A DNA stretch of 46,202 nt from Bacteroidetes bacterium GWA2_40_15 (lineage in GTDB: Bacteria; Bacteroidota; Bacteroidia; Bacteroidales; VadinHA17). The notes beneath the pieces were generated by a model. That model saw nothing but the letters and a program-made list of their open reading frames with translations. It was not told the origin of the DNA and ran no database searches. The stretch spans positions 1 through 46,202 of the forward strand of contig MENI01000025.1 in the NCBI GenBank assembly GCA_001768195.1, written 5' to 3'. Made by a program: the position numbers and the translations under genes. Below, piece by piece: positions 9,075 to 18,300 of the stretch (within the stretch, counting starts at the first letter, position 1; each line of letters begins with the position of its first letter).

Positions 9075-10415
9075 ATGACCTCAAATAACCTGCAAAGGAA
9101 ACTGGGGCTCTTCCCTGCCACAAATATCGTTATGGCAAATATGATAGGTGCAGGGATATTCACAACATCAGGCTTGCTCATGTCGGGGCTGAATGATCCG
9201 CTTTTAATGCTGGCACTATGGTTTGCAGGAGGAGTTATAGCGCTTTGTGGTGCTCTTTCTTACGGAGAGCTTGGGGCATCAATGCCCGGATCGGGAGGTG
9301 AATATCATTTCCTGTCAGAACTTTATAATCCATTATTTGGATTTCTCAGCGGCTGGGTATCGTTCACTGTAGGTTTTTCAGCTCCTATTGCAGCTTCGGC
9401 AATGGGCTTCAGCGAATATTTCTGCAGGGCCCTTCCTGTAATCCCGGTGTGGCTTGAAACCACCGGGATAATGGATCCTTCTGCCACAAAGACTTTTCTT
9501 TCTATCAGCGTTATATTGATTTTTACTTCAATTCATTTTTTCGGATTAAAATACGGTGCACCAGTTCAGAATATCCTCACAATTCTCAAGGTAGCTCTCA
9601 TCATGTTTCTGCTTCTGGCGGGATTTCTCCGGGGAAACGGAAGCATTGGCAATTTTTCTGCAGATACCGGAGTTTCTTCCGGTCCGGGGGGATTGAAGAC
9701 TATCGGACTTTCACTAATGTGGATCATGTTTGCATACAGCGGATGGAATGCCTCCACCTACCTGGGGGCTGAGATTAAGGATCCGGCAAAAACCCTGCCC
9801 CTCTCATTAATTACAGGTACCGGAATAGTAATGCTTCTCTATCTGGGCCTGAATGCATTATATATCTACAGTATTGAGCCAGCTGACATGAGAGGTGTAA
9901 TTTCTGTCGGAGGACTGGCCATGGGAAACCTTTTCGGGAAAACTGCTGAAATACTCTTTTCACTGCTTATCGCATTTGCTCTTTTTTCTTCATTGAGCGC
10001 TTTTATTATTATCGGACCAAGAGTATATTATGCAATGGCAAAAGATGGATTATTTTTCAAATCCGTCAGCAGGCTGCATCCCAGGTTCCATGTTCCCTCC
10101 AATTCAATAATTCTGCAGGGGATTATTGCCATAATTCTTACTCTTTCAGGAACTTTTGAGCAGGTCCTTACCTATATGGGATTCGCCCTCGGAATATTTC
10201 CTATATTGACTGTTATTGGAGTTTTCAGATCAAGGAAGAAATTCCCGTATGGTCTCAGGCTTCCAGGATATCCGTATTCGCAGATATTATATGTAACAAC
10301 CGGAGTATTAATATTAAGTCTCTCTTTTCTTGAAAGGCCTCTGGAATCATCCATTGCTTTACTTACTGTAGCGGCAGGAGTACCGGCATATTACCTGTTT
10401 AAGAAACAAATTTGA
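9075..10415 (+). CDS. APC-superfamily amino acid permease
   Basis: This 446-residue integral membrane protein has about twelve hydrophobic segments. It starts with the classic APC helix-1 motif NMIGAGIFTTSG and contains the PGSGGEYHFL helix-3 region and the YSGWNASTYLGAEIKDPAKTLP helix-6 region found in amino acid/polyamine/organocation transporters of the LAT/YfnA type. It probably exchanges or imports neutral amino acids across the inner membrane; the substrate is not readable. It is probably co-transcribed with the exported methyltransferase (11 nt upstream) and perhaps with the small membrane protein 82 nt downstream. Confidence 0.9.
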   Translation: MTSNNLQRKLGLFPATNIVMANMIGAGIFTTSGLLMSGLNDPLLMLALWFAGGVIALCGALSYGELGASMPGSGGEYHFLSELYNPLFGFLSGWVSFTVGFSAPIAASAMGFSEYFCRALPVIPVWLETTGIMDPSATKTFLSISVILIFTSIHFFGLKYGAPVQNILTILKVALIMFLLLAGFLRGNGSIGNFSADTGVSSGPGGLKTIGLSLMWIMFAYSGWNASTYLGAEIKDPAKTLPLSLITGTGIVMLLYLGLNALYIYSIEPADMRGVISVGGLAMGNLFGKTAEILFSLLIAFALFSSLSAFIIIGPRVYYAMAKDGLFFKSVSRLHPRFHVPSNSIILQGIIAIILTLSGTFEQVLTYMGFALGIFPILTVIGVFRSRKKFPYGLRLPGYPYSQILYVTTGVLILSLSFLERPLESSIALLTVAAGVPAYYLFKKQI

Positions 10416-10497
10416 GATGAACGACTAACTTTAAATCAATGAAAATGAATTTTATGCATCATTTTGAGTTTGTTCCGGTCTTTAAATAAAACCCATC

Positions 10498-10785
10498 ATG
10501 GTAATGCGCAGCGAAGATCCTATCGAAAAATTCATCCGCGAAAACAAAGATGAATTTGGTAATTATGCTCCTCCGGGAGACCATATGGAAACATTCCTCA
10601 ATAAATTAAACCGGAGGATCAGGCACTTCATCAGTATAGCACCATATCTTTTAAAAGTTGCTGTTGCTACTGTTATAATTTTCACAGCTTCCGTAATAGT
10701 CTGGAATAATTTCATCAGAAAGGACAGGAACGCTATCTCCCTGAAAGACAAAATATCTCTGGAGTTCTACAGATTATTGGATTAG
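10498..10785 (+). CDS. Small single-pass membrane protein, anti-sigma-like N-terminus
   Basis: This is a 95-residue hypothetical protein. The N-terminal half (EKFIRENKDEFGNYAPPGDHMETFLNKL, split by Pro/Gly) resembles the short cytosolic segment of small Bacteroidota membrane proteins that often sit beside sigma-70-type factors. It is followed by one transmembrane helix (about residues 47-67, VAVATVIIFTASVIVW) and a short outer tail. No sigma factor is present nearby, so an anti-sigma role is only suggested by the shape. A start at the Met at 10504 is also possible. Coding potential is supported by the intact frame and sensible topology. Confidence 0.6.
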   Translation: MVMRSEDPIEKFIRENKDEFGNYAPPGDHMETFLNKLNRRIRHFISIAPYLLKVAVATVIIFTASVIVWNNFIRKDRNAISLKDKISLEFYRLLD

Positions 10786-10839
10786 TAATCTTCCTGATGC
10801 TATTTCTTTTCAGGCTCGCTGCCCGGCCTTCACCAATAA

Positions 10840-11715
10840 TTATTTAATTATGTTCAGTGCCATTGCCATTCCAAACCAGTTAACCCTGCCGTAATCTATT
10901 GTACTGTACGGAAGTTTGCCTGAGCAGTACTCAGCCCAGATCCGTATCAGGGGTTCAGATTTACGATTTAAATTAATTCCGAAGGCAGTCCGGATATCGG
11001 GATAAAAATCGTTTTCAGCCAGAATTTTAATGTCAATACCCGTGAAATAACTTACCGGGTTTTCTTCCCTGAAATTCAATACTCCCCCTGACAGGATAGA
11101 AAATCTTTCCCTGAAAACATGTATTGTGTAGATATAACCTGCGCCGGCATACCAGTAATTATTTCCATATTTTCCCATGTATGTCAGGTCAGCCTGCTCA
11201 TAGTTCGCCGACTTATCATTTGTCAGAGTATCGGAATACCGCTGAAGATAATCATCTCCAAGATGTGAAGAGAGATGATATGTCCGAAGTCTCAGAAGAT
11301 TGTTATTTTTCCTGATTGTAAGATCCCCGCTCAGCTTGAAATCATTGTTCATTAAACCGGCCAGACAGGTTCCGTCATCCTTTTTTATCAGATCGAACTG
11401 TGAAAAAATTGCAGTGCCAAAATTCAATTCCCATGCTACCTTCTTGCCTCTCCCGGCTATAACGGGCAATGTGAATCCCATATTTACAGTTGAGTAGAGA
11501 CTAAGGTTCTTGCCTGACTGGCTTAATAAGTAAGATCCGCTCATTATCTGACATTCCAGGGGATCAAGGAAAATCACAGGGTAGATCCGGTTCTCAGGAA
11601 AGAAGCTAATTGTCGAATCCGGGGGACCTGAAAATACTATAGATGAATTAGTTATAAATAGAATAATAAATAAAGGCAAAGATATCTTCCTCATAACAGG
11701 AAATGATAAATTCAT
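10840..11715 (-). CDS. Outer-membrane-type protein, DUF1207-like
   Basis: This 291-residue protein has a signal peptide (IILFITNSSIVFSG) and alternating amphipathic strands. The mature N-terminus (FFPENRIYPVIFLDPLECQ, followed by SGSYLL) resembles the 'FP..ADP.EP....Y' opening of DUF1207 proteins, a family of unknown function thought to be outer-membrane beta-barrels. Strand-like segments continue to the C-terminus (FGMAMALNIIK). Its start codon overlaps the stop codon of the upstream 66-residue ORF (TAATG), so translation is probably coupled. The DUF1207 assignment is from memory of the motif and needs an HMM search. Confidence 0.6.
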   Translation of the reverse strand: MNLSFPVMRKISLPLFIILFITNSSIVFSGPPDSTISFFPENRIYPVIFLDPLECQIMSGSYLLSQSGKNLSLYSTVNMGFTLPVIAGRGKKVAWELNFGTAIFSQFDLIKKDDGTCLAGLMNNDFKLSGDLTIRKNNNLLRLRTYHLSSHLGDDYLQRYSDTLTNDKSANYEQADLTYMGKYGNNYWYAGAGYIYTIHVFRERFSILSGGVLNFREENPVSYFTGIDIKILAENDFYPDIRTAFGINLNRKSEPLIRIWAEYCSGKLPYSTIDYGRVNWFGMAMALNIIK

Positions 11716-11915
11716 TAGAATGTTATTATTTTATTATAGGTGGGGCCGGGTCCGTCACCATGCTTCAGAACGATACCGGTATCCTTAGCATCCATTCTCA
11801 GGTTTGCCACCGGCCTTTTATCACTGTATGGCTGAGACTGTAAAGGCAATAACTTACTGAATATAGCAATCGTAATCACAATAATATGCGGAAATATTTT
11901 AAAAAAAGTTATCAT
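11715..11915 (-). pseudogene. 66-residue ORF, probable truncated glycosidase-like leader
   Basis: The ORF encodes a signal peptide (FPHIIVITIAIFSKLLPLQSQ) and then about 40 residues including DAKDTGIVLKHGDGPGP. This stretch resembles the start of GH43/GH130-type five-bladed-propeller glycosidases, which commonly read D-x-G-x-V-L-x-H/Y-G-D-G-P near the mature N-terminus. The reading frame then ends a few residues later, with the stop overlapping the next start (TAATG). I read it as the remnant of a larger gene whose 3' part was lost; it could instead be a genuine short secreted peptide. It lies just downstream of the Crp/Fnr gene (12-nt gap). Confidence 0.45.
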
Positions 11916-11927
11916 ATTTACTGAGGG

Positions 11928-12623
11928 TCAACCTGTTTCACTTATCTGTTTCATCTTCTCCCTGTCAAGCAACTTAAACATTTTACCTTCAATTCCGATA
12001 AGACTATCCTGCCGGAACACTTTCAGCATCCGGATAACTGTCTCTGAGCTCAAACCGGATAGCTCAGCAAGTTCCTTTCTTGACAGCGGAAGCTCAAATT
12101 CATCTTTTTTGAATATTCTGTCGGATAAACATAAAAGGATATCAGCAAGACGCCCGAATGACTGTTTATGGGTGAGACAGAAAAATCGTCCATAAATCTG
12201 AACACTGTTTGCATTCTGAATATCTATCACTTCTTTGGCAAATACAGGATTCTGAACCAGTAGTTTTTTGAATGTCCCAATATCAATCTGAAGGATTTCA
12301 GAATCAATATAAGCCATAACGGAATATTCAAATGTTTTAAAATCATCTGAAACAGATGCAAGACCCAGTAGGTTTTTTTCAGGTAATATCTTTAATACCA
12401 GAGTATTAACACCATCTTCAATGTAAACTTTTGCCAATCCGCTCTCAAGATACATGACATGTGATGCAAAACTACCTCTCTTGCATATCACTTCTCCTTT
12501 TTTATAACTAATTGAAACTGAGTTCTTTTCTACAAGCTTTTTTTCATTCTCTGTCAGAGTATCAAAGCACCTGCACTGGTGCATACTTATTGAACATCCT
12601 GAAAAATAAGTTTTGTTGTTCAT
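11928..12623 (-). CDS. Crp/Fnr-family regulator with N-terminal Cys cluster
   Basis: This 231-residue regulator has a cyclic-nucleotide-like beta-roll (YKKGEVICKRGS, about residues 35-120), a dimerisation helix (about 125-155) and a C-terminal winged helix (LSRKELAELSGLSSETVIRML). The recognition helix keeps the Glu and Arg of the FNR-type ETxxR pattern. Near the N-terminus is a C-x6-C-x-C cluster (C10, C17, C19), with further Cys in the beta-roll (VICKRG) and dimer helix (FFCLTHK). This could bind an Fe-S cluster or sense redox or NO. The ATG at 12623 is preferred over a GTG at 12629. It is divergent from the multihaem cytochrome gene. A dyad with FNR-like half-sites lies upstream at 12670-12685, so it is likely autoregulated. 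Confidence 0.88.
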   Translation of the reverse strand: MNNKTYFSGCSISMHQCRCFDTLTENEKKLVEKNSVSISYKKGEVICKRGSFASHVMYLESGLAKVYIEDGVNTLVLKILPEKNLLGLASVSDDFKTFEYSVMAYIDSEILQIDIGTFKKLLVQNPVFAKEVIDIQNANSVQIYGRFFCLTHKQSFGRLADILLCLSDRIFKKDEFELPLSRKELAELSGLSSETVIRMLKVFRQDSLIGIEGKMFKLLDREKMKQISETG

Positions 12624-12642
12624 TGACACATTTTTGTTTTTG

Positions 12643-12650
12643 CAAAAATA
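12643..12650 (-). promoter_or_regulatory. Candidate -7 element of the first Crp/Fnr gene
   Basis: On the minus strand this reads TATTTTTG, fitting TAnnTTTG, and ends 20 nt before the ATG at 12623. The centre of the FNR-like dyad (12677.5) is 27.5 nt upstream of its first base, which puts the dyad near -40 relative to the expected transcript start. Confidence 0.4.
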
Positions 12651-12669
12651 GTAAAATAAGACTTGAGTT

Positions 12670-12685
12670 ACTGATCTGGATCAGT
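12670..12685. promoter_or_regulatory. FNR-like dyad between Crp/Fnr and cytochrome genes
   Basis: The 16-bp perfect dyad ACTGATC-TG-GATCAGT reads as CTGAT-N4-ATCAG in the FNR frame, one mismatch per half-site from TTGAT-N4-ATCAA. It sits in the 180-nt intergenic region shared by the divergent regulator and the multihaem cytochrome/rhodanese operon, so it could control both. Confidence 0.5.
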
Positions 12686-12803
12686 TTGATTTATGTTAAG
12701 AATCATATTAAAACAACATGCGCGACTGCTGTTATTTTATTAACAATTAGTTTGAATAGTCTATTTTCGCCAGTGAAAAATGATCTGCTTAAAACAATTT
12801 TGA

Positions 12804-14144
12804 ATGAAGAATAATTATTTAAAATCAGTATTGTTATCATGTATTGTCATCTTAACTATGGGCGGCTGCAAAGAAAAAGATAATATCCATGGTATTGAGG
12901 TTAACTCATGTGAGACCTGCCATACCGACTATGCGATGCTTCAAAAAGTTTATTCACCTGATACAGAACCACCTGCCAGTGGATGCGGAGGTGATGCTCC
13001 CTATTATGAACCTTACGACAGAGTGTATATGGGAGGAGACGGGTTCACAGAGTTTAAGAGTTCCGGACATTATGAAATTGGCTGTGCAGGATGTCATAAT
13101 GGGGATGACAAATCATCAGATAAGGATAAAGCCCATTCAGGAACATTTATAGCTCATCCGTCAGCAGTTGCTGAAGAGAGTTGCGGAACATGCCATAAAG
13201 AAATCTCCACGAATTTTGCATCAAGCCTGCACAATGGAATGGGGCAGAAAAGGAAAGTTGCAATCAGAAGCGGTTATTCCGGTTCTGGTGATTTTGATAA
13301 ATTGCCAGCCCATCAGACCGAGGGATATAATAAAAACTGTGCCACCTGCCATGGTACATGTGGTAACTGTCATGTAGTACGTCCATTGATCGGAGGGGGA
13401 GGCCTTGCTAAAGGACACATGTTCACAAAAGAACCTGATATGGTTGGTGTATGTGTTACATGTCACTCTTCGCGGGGCGGTCATGCCTATATGGGTGTTG
13501 CTTCCGGAACAGTCCCTGATGTTCATCTCACCGCTAAAGGATTCAAGTGTACTGATTGCCATGAAGGAGCAGAACTGCATGGTGACGGAACAAAGGTTGA
13601 GCAGAGGTATGCTTACAATAAGCTTCCGGAATGTGATGATTGTCATACAGGGATTGCCAAGAAAAATACTTACCATTCAATTCATTATGAAAGCTTTAAC
13701 TGTCAGGTCTGTCATTCGCAAAACTATAACAATTGTGGAAGCTGTCATATTCATGGTGAAGGGGCCAGGATTCCTGCCTACATGGATTTCAAAATTGCTG
13801 CAAATCCAATTCCTGATATTAAAACCGGTTATGATTTCACTCTTGTAAGAAGAACTCTTGCAGCTCCTGATAACTGGAAGGAGTATGGTGTAGCCGAGTA
13901 CTCAAATTTCAACTCATTACCAACATTCAATTATGCCACTCCCCATAATATCCAGAGATGGACAGACAGGACTAAGATTAGTGATGGAGGAAATTGTACT
14001 TCAAGATGCCACATCAGAAAAGAGGGTAATGTGCTTGTAAACAAGACCCTTTATCTTTTCCGTGAAAACCTGAACAGCTGGGAGCTTAACGCTACAACCG
14101 GAATAACAGTTGATGGCAAATTACCTTCAGGCTGGTTCAATTGA
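12804..14144 (+). CDS. Multihaem c-type cytochrome lipoprotein (10 CxxCH + 1 CxxxCH)
   Basis: This 446-residue protein has a lipoprotein signal with lipobox MGGC (lipid Cys about C22), followed by KEKD, an acidic context resembling Bacteroidota surface-export signals. I count ten CxxCH haem motifs: CETCH, CAGCH, CGTCH, CATCH, CGNCH, CVTCH, CTDCH, CDDCH, CQVCH and CGSCH. Near the C-terminus there is one CTSRCH, a CxxxCH variant, and many spare His residues could serve as distal ligands. It is probably an outer-membrane-anchored electron carrier or terminal reductase. It does not obviously match nitrite, hydroxylamine or tetrathionate reductase classes. It is followed 55 nt later by the double-rhodanese lipoprotein and is divergent from a Crp/Fnr gene, pointing to an anaerobic respiratory or sulfur/metalloid function. 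Confidence 0.9.
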   Translation: MKNNYLKSVLLSCIVILTMGGCKEKDNIHGIEVNSCETCHTDYAMLQKVYSPDTEPPASGCGGDAPYYEPYDRVYMGGDGFTEFKSSGHYEIGCAGCHNGDDKSSDKDKAHSGTFIAHPSAVAEESCGTCHKEISTNFASSLHNGMGQKRKVAIRSGYSGSGDFDKLPAHQTEGYNKNCATCHGTCGNCHVVRPLIGGGGLAKGHMFTKEPDMVGVCVTCHSSRGGHAYMGVASGTVPDVHLTAKGFKCTDCHEGAELHGDGTKVEQRYAYNKLPECDDCHTGIAKKNTYHSIHYESFNCQVCHSQNYNNCGSCHIHGEGARIPAYMDFKIAANPIPDIKTGYDFTLVRRTLAAPDNWKEYGVAEYSNFNSLPTFNYATPHNIQRWTDRTKISDGGNCTSRCHIRKEGNVLVNKTLYLFRENLNSWELNATTGITVDGKLPSGWFN

Positions 14145-14199
14145 TCTTCTTTTTAATAAAACCAAATAAATAATTGTTAAACTAAATAAAACAACCATT

Positions 14200-15192
14200 A
14201 TGATCAGAAAGAATTATTACCTGCTTCTTCTTCTTTTATCCATTTTTATTAATTCCTGTGAAAAAGACAAGGAAGATCCTATCAATGAATCCGAAGTTCT
14301 TGCAGCATATCTGGAATCTACAGAATCTCCATTGCATAAGGATTATGTAAATTCCGACATGCCTTCTATTATAGCTGCAAGTGAAGTAAAAACACTTAAT
14401 GAAACCAGCCAGGTTTGTATTATTGACATACGGTCAGCAACTGATTTTGCTCTCGGTCATATCAAGAATGCACATAATGTAGCTCTTGCCGATATCCTTA
14501 CACATATTAAAGGAGTCAACCTTTCCTCATATACAAAGGTTGCTGTGGTTTGTTATACCGGACAGACAGCTGGTTTTGCAACTTCACTGCTCAGACTAAT
14601 GGGTTATGACAAAGCATTTTCAATGAAATGGGGAATGTGTGCATGGCATTCAGATTTTGCAGGCAAATGGAATACAGCAATAGCCGGCGGTAATGCTTAT
14701 CAGACACAGTTTACTGCTACTGCAACAGCAAAGAATACAGCAGGAGAAATGCCGGTACTGTCAACCGGAAAAACAACAGGACAGGAGATTCTTGAAGCCA
14801 GAGTGGCTGTTCTGCTCACCGAAGGGTTTACTCCTGCATCAGTTAATACCCAGACTCTCTTCGGTAACCTCTCAGGATATTATATAGTTAATTACTGGCC
14901 CGAAGCACAATATACTGACCCCGGTCATATTACCGGAGCTGCACAGTATACCCCGAAAGAATCAATAAAGTTGGCTGCCGGTCTTAAAACACTACCTGCG
15001 GATAAACCAATTGCTGTATATTGCTATACAGGCCAGACCAGTGCGTTCCTTTCAGCCTATCTAAGGCTCCTTGGTTATGATGCAAAATCTATACTTTTCG
15101 GAACAAACGGAATGATCTATGATAAAATGGTCGCTAAACAGATGACTGTTTTCAAGCCAACAGAAATTATGGGATATACATTCGAAAAATAA
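14200..15192 (+). CDS. Lipoprotein with two rhodanese domains
   Basis: This 330-residue protein has a lipoprotein signal (FINSC, lipid Cys C20) followed by the acidic run EKDKED. Two rhodanese folds follow. The first (about 60-160) has IIDIRSATDFALGHI and the catalytic loop CYTGQTA with C118. The second (about 215-325) has the matching loop CYTGQTS with C275. Both active-site Cys are kept, so both domains may transfer sulfane sulfur, or bind selenium or another metalloid, outside the cytoplasm. It is downstream of the multihaem cytochrome in an apparent two-gene operon that ends at a strong terminator (15211-15241). Neighbours suggest it supplies or receives sulfur species for the cytochrome. 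Confidence 0.88.
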   Translation: MIRKNYYLLLLLLSIFINSCEKDKEDPINESEVLAAYLESTESPLHKDYVNSDMPSIIAASEVKTLNETSQVCIIDIRSATDFALGHIKNAHNVALADILTHIKGVNLSSYTKVAVVCYTGQTAGFATSLLRLMGYDKAFSMKWGMCAWHSDFAGKWNTAIAGGNAYQTQFTATATAKNTAGEMPVLSTGKTTGQEILEARVAVLLTEGFTPASVNTQTLFGNLSGYYIVNYWPEAQYTDPGHITGAAQYTPKESIKLAAGLKTLPADKPIAVYCYTGQTSAFLSAYLRLLGYDAKSILFGTNGMIYDKMVAKQMTVFKPTEIMGYTFEK

Positions 15193-15210
15193 ATTTCAGA
15201 TTTCCCATAA

Positions 15211-15241
15211 AGGCTATCCCGCAAAGGATAGCTTTTTTTTT
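15211..15241 (+). terminator. Rho-independent terminator after rhodanese gene
   Basis: The stem GCTATCC (15213-15219) pairs with GGATAGC (15226-15232) across a 6-nt loop and is followed by nine T residues. It ends the cytochrome-rhodanese transcript and separates it from carB. Confidence 0.9.
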
Positions 15242-15333
15242 GCGGTTAATAACTTATAGAATATTTTATTATACCTGACTTATCGCCTTACAATTTGATT
15301 TTTTATATTGTACTGCCACATAAATTTAAGCCT

Positions 15334-18300
15334 ATGCCACGTCGTGAGGATATTAAAAAAGTACTGATAATAGGTTCAGGGCCGATCATCATCGGACAGG
15401 CCTGTGAATTTGATTATTCCGGAACTCAGGCCTGTAAGGCGCTCCGGTCACTGGGTTACAAGATAGTACTGGTCAATTCAAATCCTGCTACGATCATGAC
15501 TGATCCCGGAATTGCCGATGCAACATACATTGAGCCTCTGAATGAATATGCACTCACGGAGATAATAAAAAAGGAACGGCCCGATGCACTGCTGCCAAAC
15601 CTTGGCGGTCAGACCGGACTTAACCTCTCATCTCTGCTTGCAAAAAAGGGAGTACTTGATAAATATAATGTAAAGGTCATCGGTGTCAATATAGATGCCA
15701 TTGAAAGAGGTGAGGACAGGATAGCTTTCAAGGAGACAATGACCAGGCTGGGTATCGAAATGCCCAAAAGTAAAGCTGTAAATAATGTTGAAGATGCTGA
15801 AAAGGTGGCTGCAGAACTCGGATATCCTGTAGTGATAAGACCTGCATACACAATGGGAGGAACAGGCGGTGGACTGGTTTACAATCTCGAGGAATTGAGA
15901 ACCATTGCCAGCAGAGGACTATCAGCCAGCATAGTAAACCAGGTATTGATCGAAGAATCGGTCCTTGGCTGGGAAGAGCTTGAACTTGAAGTAGTCAGGG
16001 ACTCTAAGAATCAGATGATTACAGTCTGTTTCATTGAGAACGTTGATGCAATGGGGGTGCATACCGGCGATTCATACTGCACTGCACCCATGCTTACAAT
16101 AGCTCCTGATCTGCAGAAACGGCTCCAAAAATATTCATATGATATTGTGGAGGCAATTGAAGTTATCGGCGGAACAAATGTCCAGTTTGCCCATGATCCC
16201 AAAACCGGCAGGGTGGTTGTGATCGAGATAAACCCAAGAACATCCCGTTCATCGGCCCTCGCATCAAAGGCCACCGGATTTCCGATTGCATTCATTTCAT
16301 CTCTCCTGGCAGGTGGACTCACACTTGATGAACTGCCTTACTGGCGCGAGGGAACCCTCGACAAGTACACTCCGTCAGGTGAATATGTTGTAGTAAAATT
16401 TGCACGCTGGGCATTTGAAAAATTCGATGGACTCGAAGACAAGCTGGGCACACAGATGCTGGCAGTAGGCGAGGTAATGAGCATTGGTAAAAATTACAAG
16501 GAAGCATTGCAGAAAGCAATACGGTCACTTGAAATAGGTCGCTATGGCCTTGGTTTTGCAAAAGATTTCAATAAGAAACCTCTTGATGAACTTATGAACA
16601 TGCTTACTCATCCTTCAAGCGAAAGGCAGTTCATAATGTATGAAGCATTGCGTAAAGAAGCTGATATTGAAGAACTTCACAAGAAGACCCATATTAAGAA
16701 ATGGTTCATTTCCCAGATGAAAGAGCTTGTTAAAGAAGAGGAGCAGATACTTGAGTATAAAGGGAAGATGCTTCCTGATGAATCCCTGATAAAGGCAAAA
16801 AAAGATGGATTTGCAGATAAATACCTGGCTAAACTACTGGAAATACCTGAAAAAGATATCAGGGCAAAAAGGATATCACTGGGGCTTAAAGAGGCATGGG
16901 AACCTGTTCCTGTGAGTGGTGTAAAAGATGCTGCCTATTATTATTCAACTTACAACGCCCCCGATAAGGTAAAAGTCAGCAACAGGAAGAAGATAATGGT
17001 TCTCGGAGGCGGACCCAACAGGATAGGTCAGGGAATTGAATTCGACTACTGCTGCGTACATGCAGCCTTTGCAATAAGGGAGGCAGGATATGAGTCCATA
17101 ATGGTCAACTGCAATCCTGAAACAGTATCAACCGATTATGATACATCTGACAAACTCTACTTTGAACCCCTTACTGCTGAAGATGTACTGAGCATATACG
17201 ACAATGAAAAACCTGATGGTGTAATTGTTCAGTTCGGAGGCCAGACACCTCTGAACCTTGCGAAAGAGCTTGCTGAAGCCGGAGTTAAGATACTTGGAAC
17301 CACACCCGAAACCATTGATCTGGCAGAAGACCGCGACAGATTCAGGCATGTCATAACCCGGCTGGGGATCCCTCAGCCTGAATCAGGCATGGCAAGTAAC
17401 CTCGAACAGGCACTTGCAATTGCCGGAAGGATAGGTTACCCTCTTATGATCAGACCTTCGTATGTGCTGGGAGGAAGGGCAATGAAGATCATACTTGATG
17501 AAGCTATGCTTGAGGAGTATGTTACCAGGGCAGTCGGCGTATCACCCGACAGACCCCTGCTGCTTGATAAGTTCCTCGAAGATGCCATTGAAGCTGAGGC
17601 TGATGCAATTTCTGACGGAGTTGGTGCATTTGTTCCTGCGGTGATGCAGCATATAGAGTATGCAGGGATCCACTCAGGAGATTCAGCATGTGTTATTCCG
17701 CCGGTTATTATCCCGAAAGATCATAAGAAAACGATCTATGATTATACCAGAAGGATCGCAATGGAACTCAAGGTAGTTGGACTAATGAATATCCAGTATG
17801 CTATCTATGACGATACTGTTTATATCCTGGAAGCCAATCCAAGGGCATCACGTACAGTTCCCCTGGTATCAAAAGTGTGCAATATCGGTATGGCAACAAT
17901 CGCCACAAAAATTTTGCTCGGACAGAAGCTCTCCGTTTTTAATCTGAAGAAGAGGACAATAAATCACTATGGAGTGAAGGAAGCTGTATTCCCATTCAAT
18001 ATGTTCCCGGCAATCGATCCTCTGCTTGGACCAGAAATGCGATCGACAGGTGAAGTACTTGGAATGGCTGATTCATATGGCATGGCGTTTTTCAAAGCGC
18101 AGGAGGCAACTTCAACCCCTCTTCCGGTAAACGGAACCGTCCTGATAACAATAGCTGACCGTGACAAGGATAAGATAATTGAAGCTGCACAAAATTTCAG
18201 GGATATGGGATTCAAAATACTGTCAACCGGAGGTACAAGGGACTTTCTTGCAAAGCACGGAATTGAAGCCACTCCCATTCTGAAGGTTCATGAAGGAAGG

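Noticed and set aside
10498-10785. Anti-sigma factor/sigma factor pair
   Set aside because: The small membrane protein has a suggestive shape, but no sigma-factor gene is adjacent, so the pair cannot be supported.
13221-13676. A 151-codon minus-strand open frame opposite the cytochrome gene
   Set aside because: It is the antisense of CxxCH-rich coding sequence and has no independent support.
13405-13848. A 147-codon open frame on the plus strand inside the multihaem cytochrome gene
   Set aside because: It lies in another frame of a gene with ten clear haem motifs and has no recognisable domain; it is a shadow frame.
15295-15333. Longer carB start at a TTG codon
   Set aside because: The extra 13 residues are not part of known CarB N-termini; the ATG at 15334 gives the standard MPRREDIKK start.
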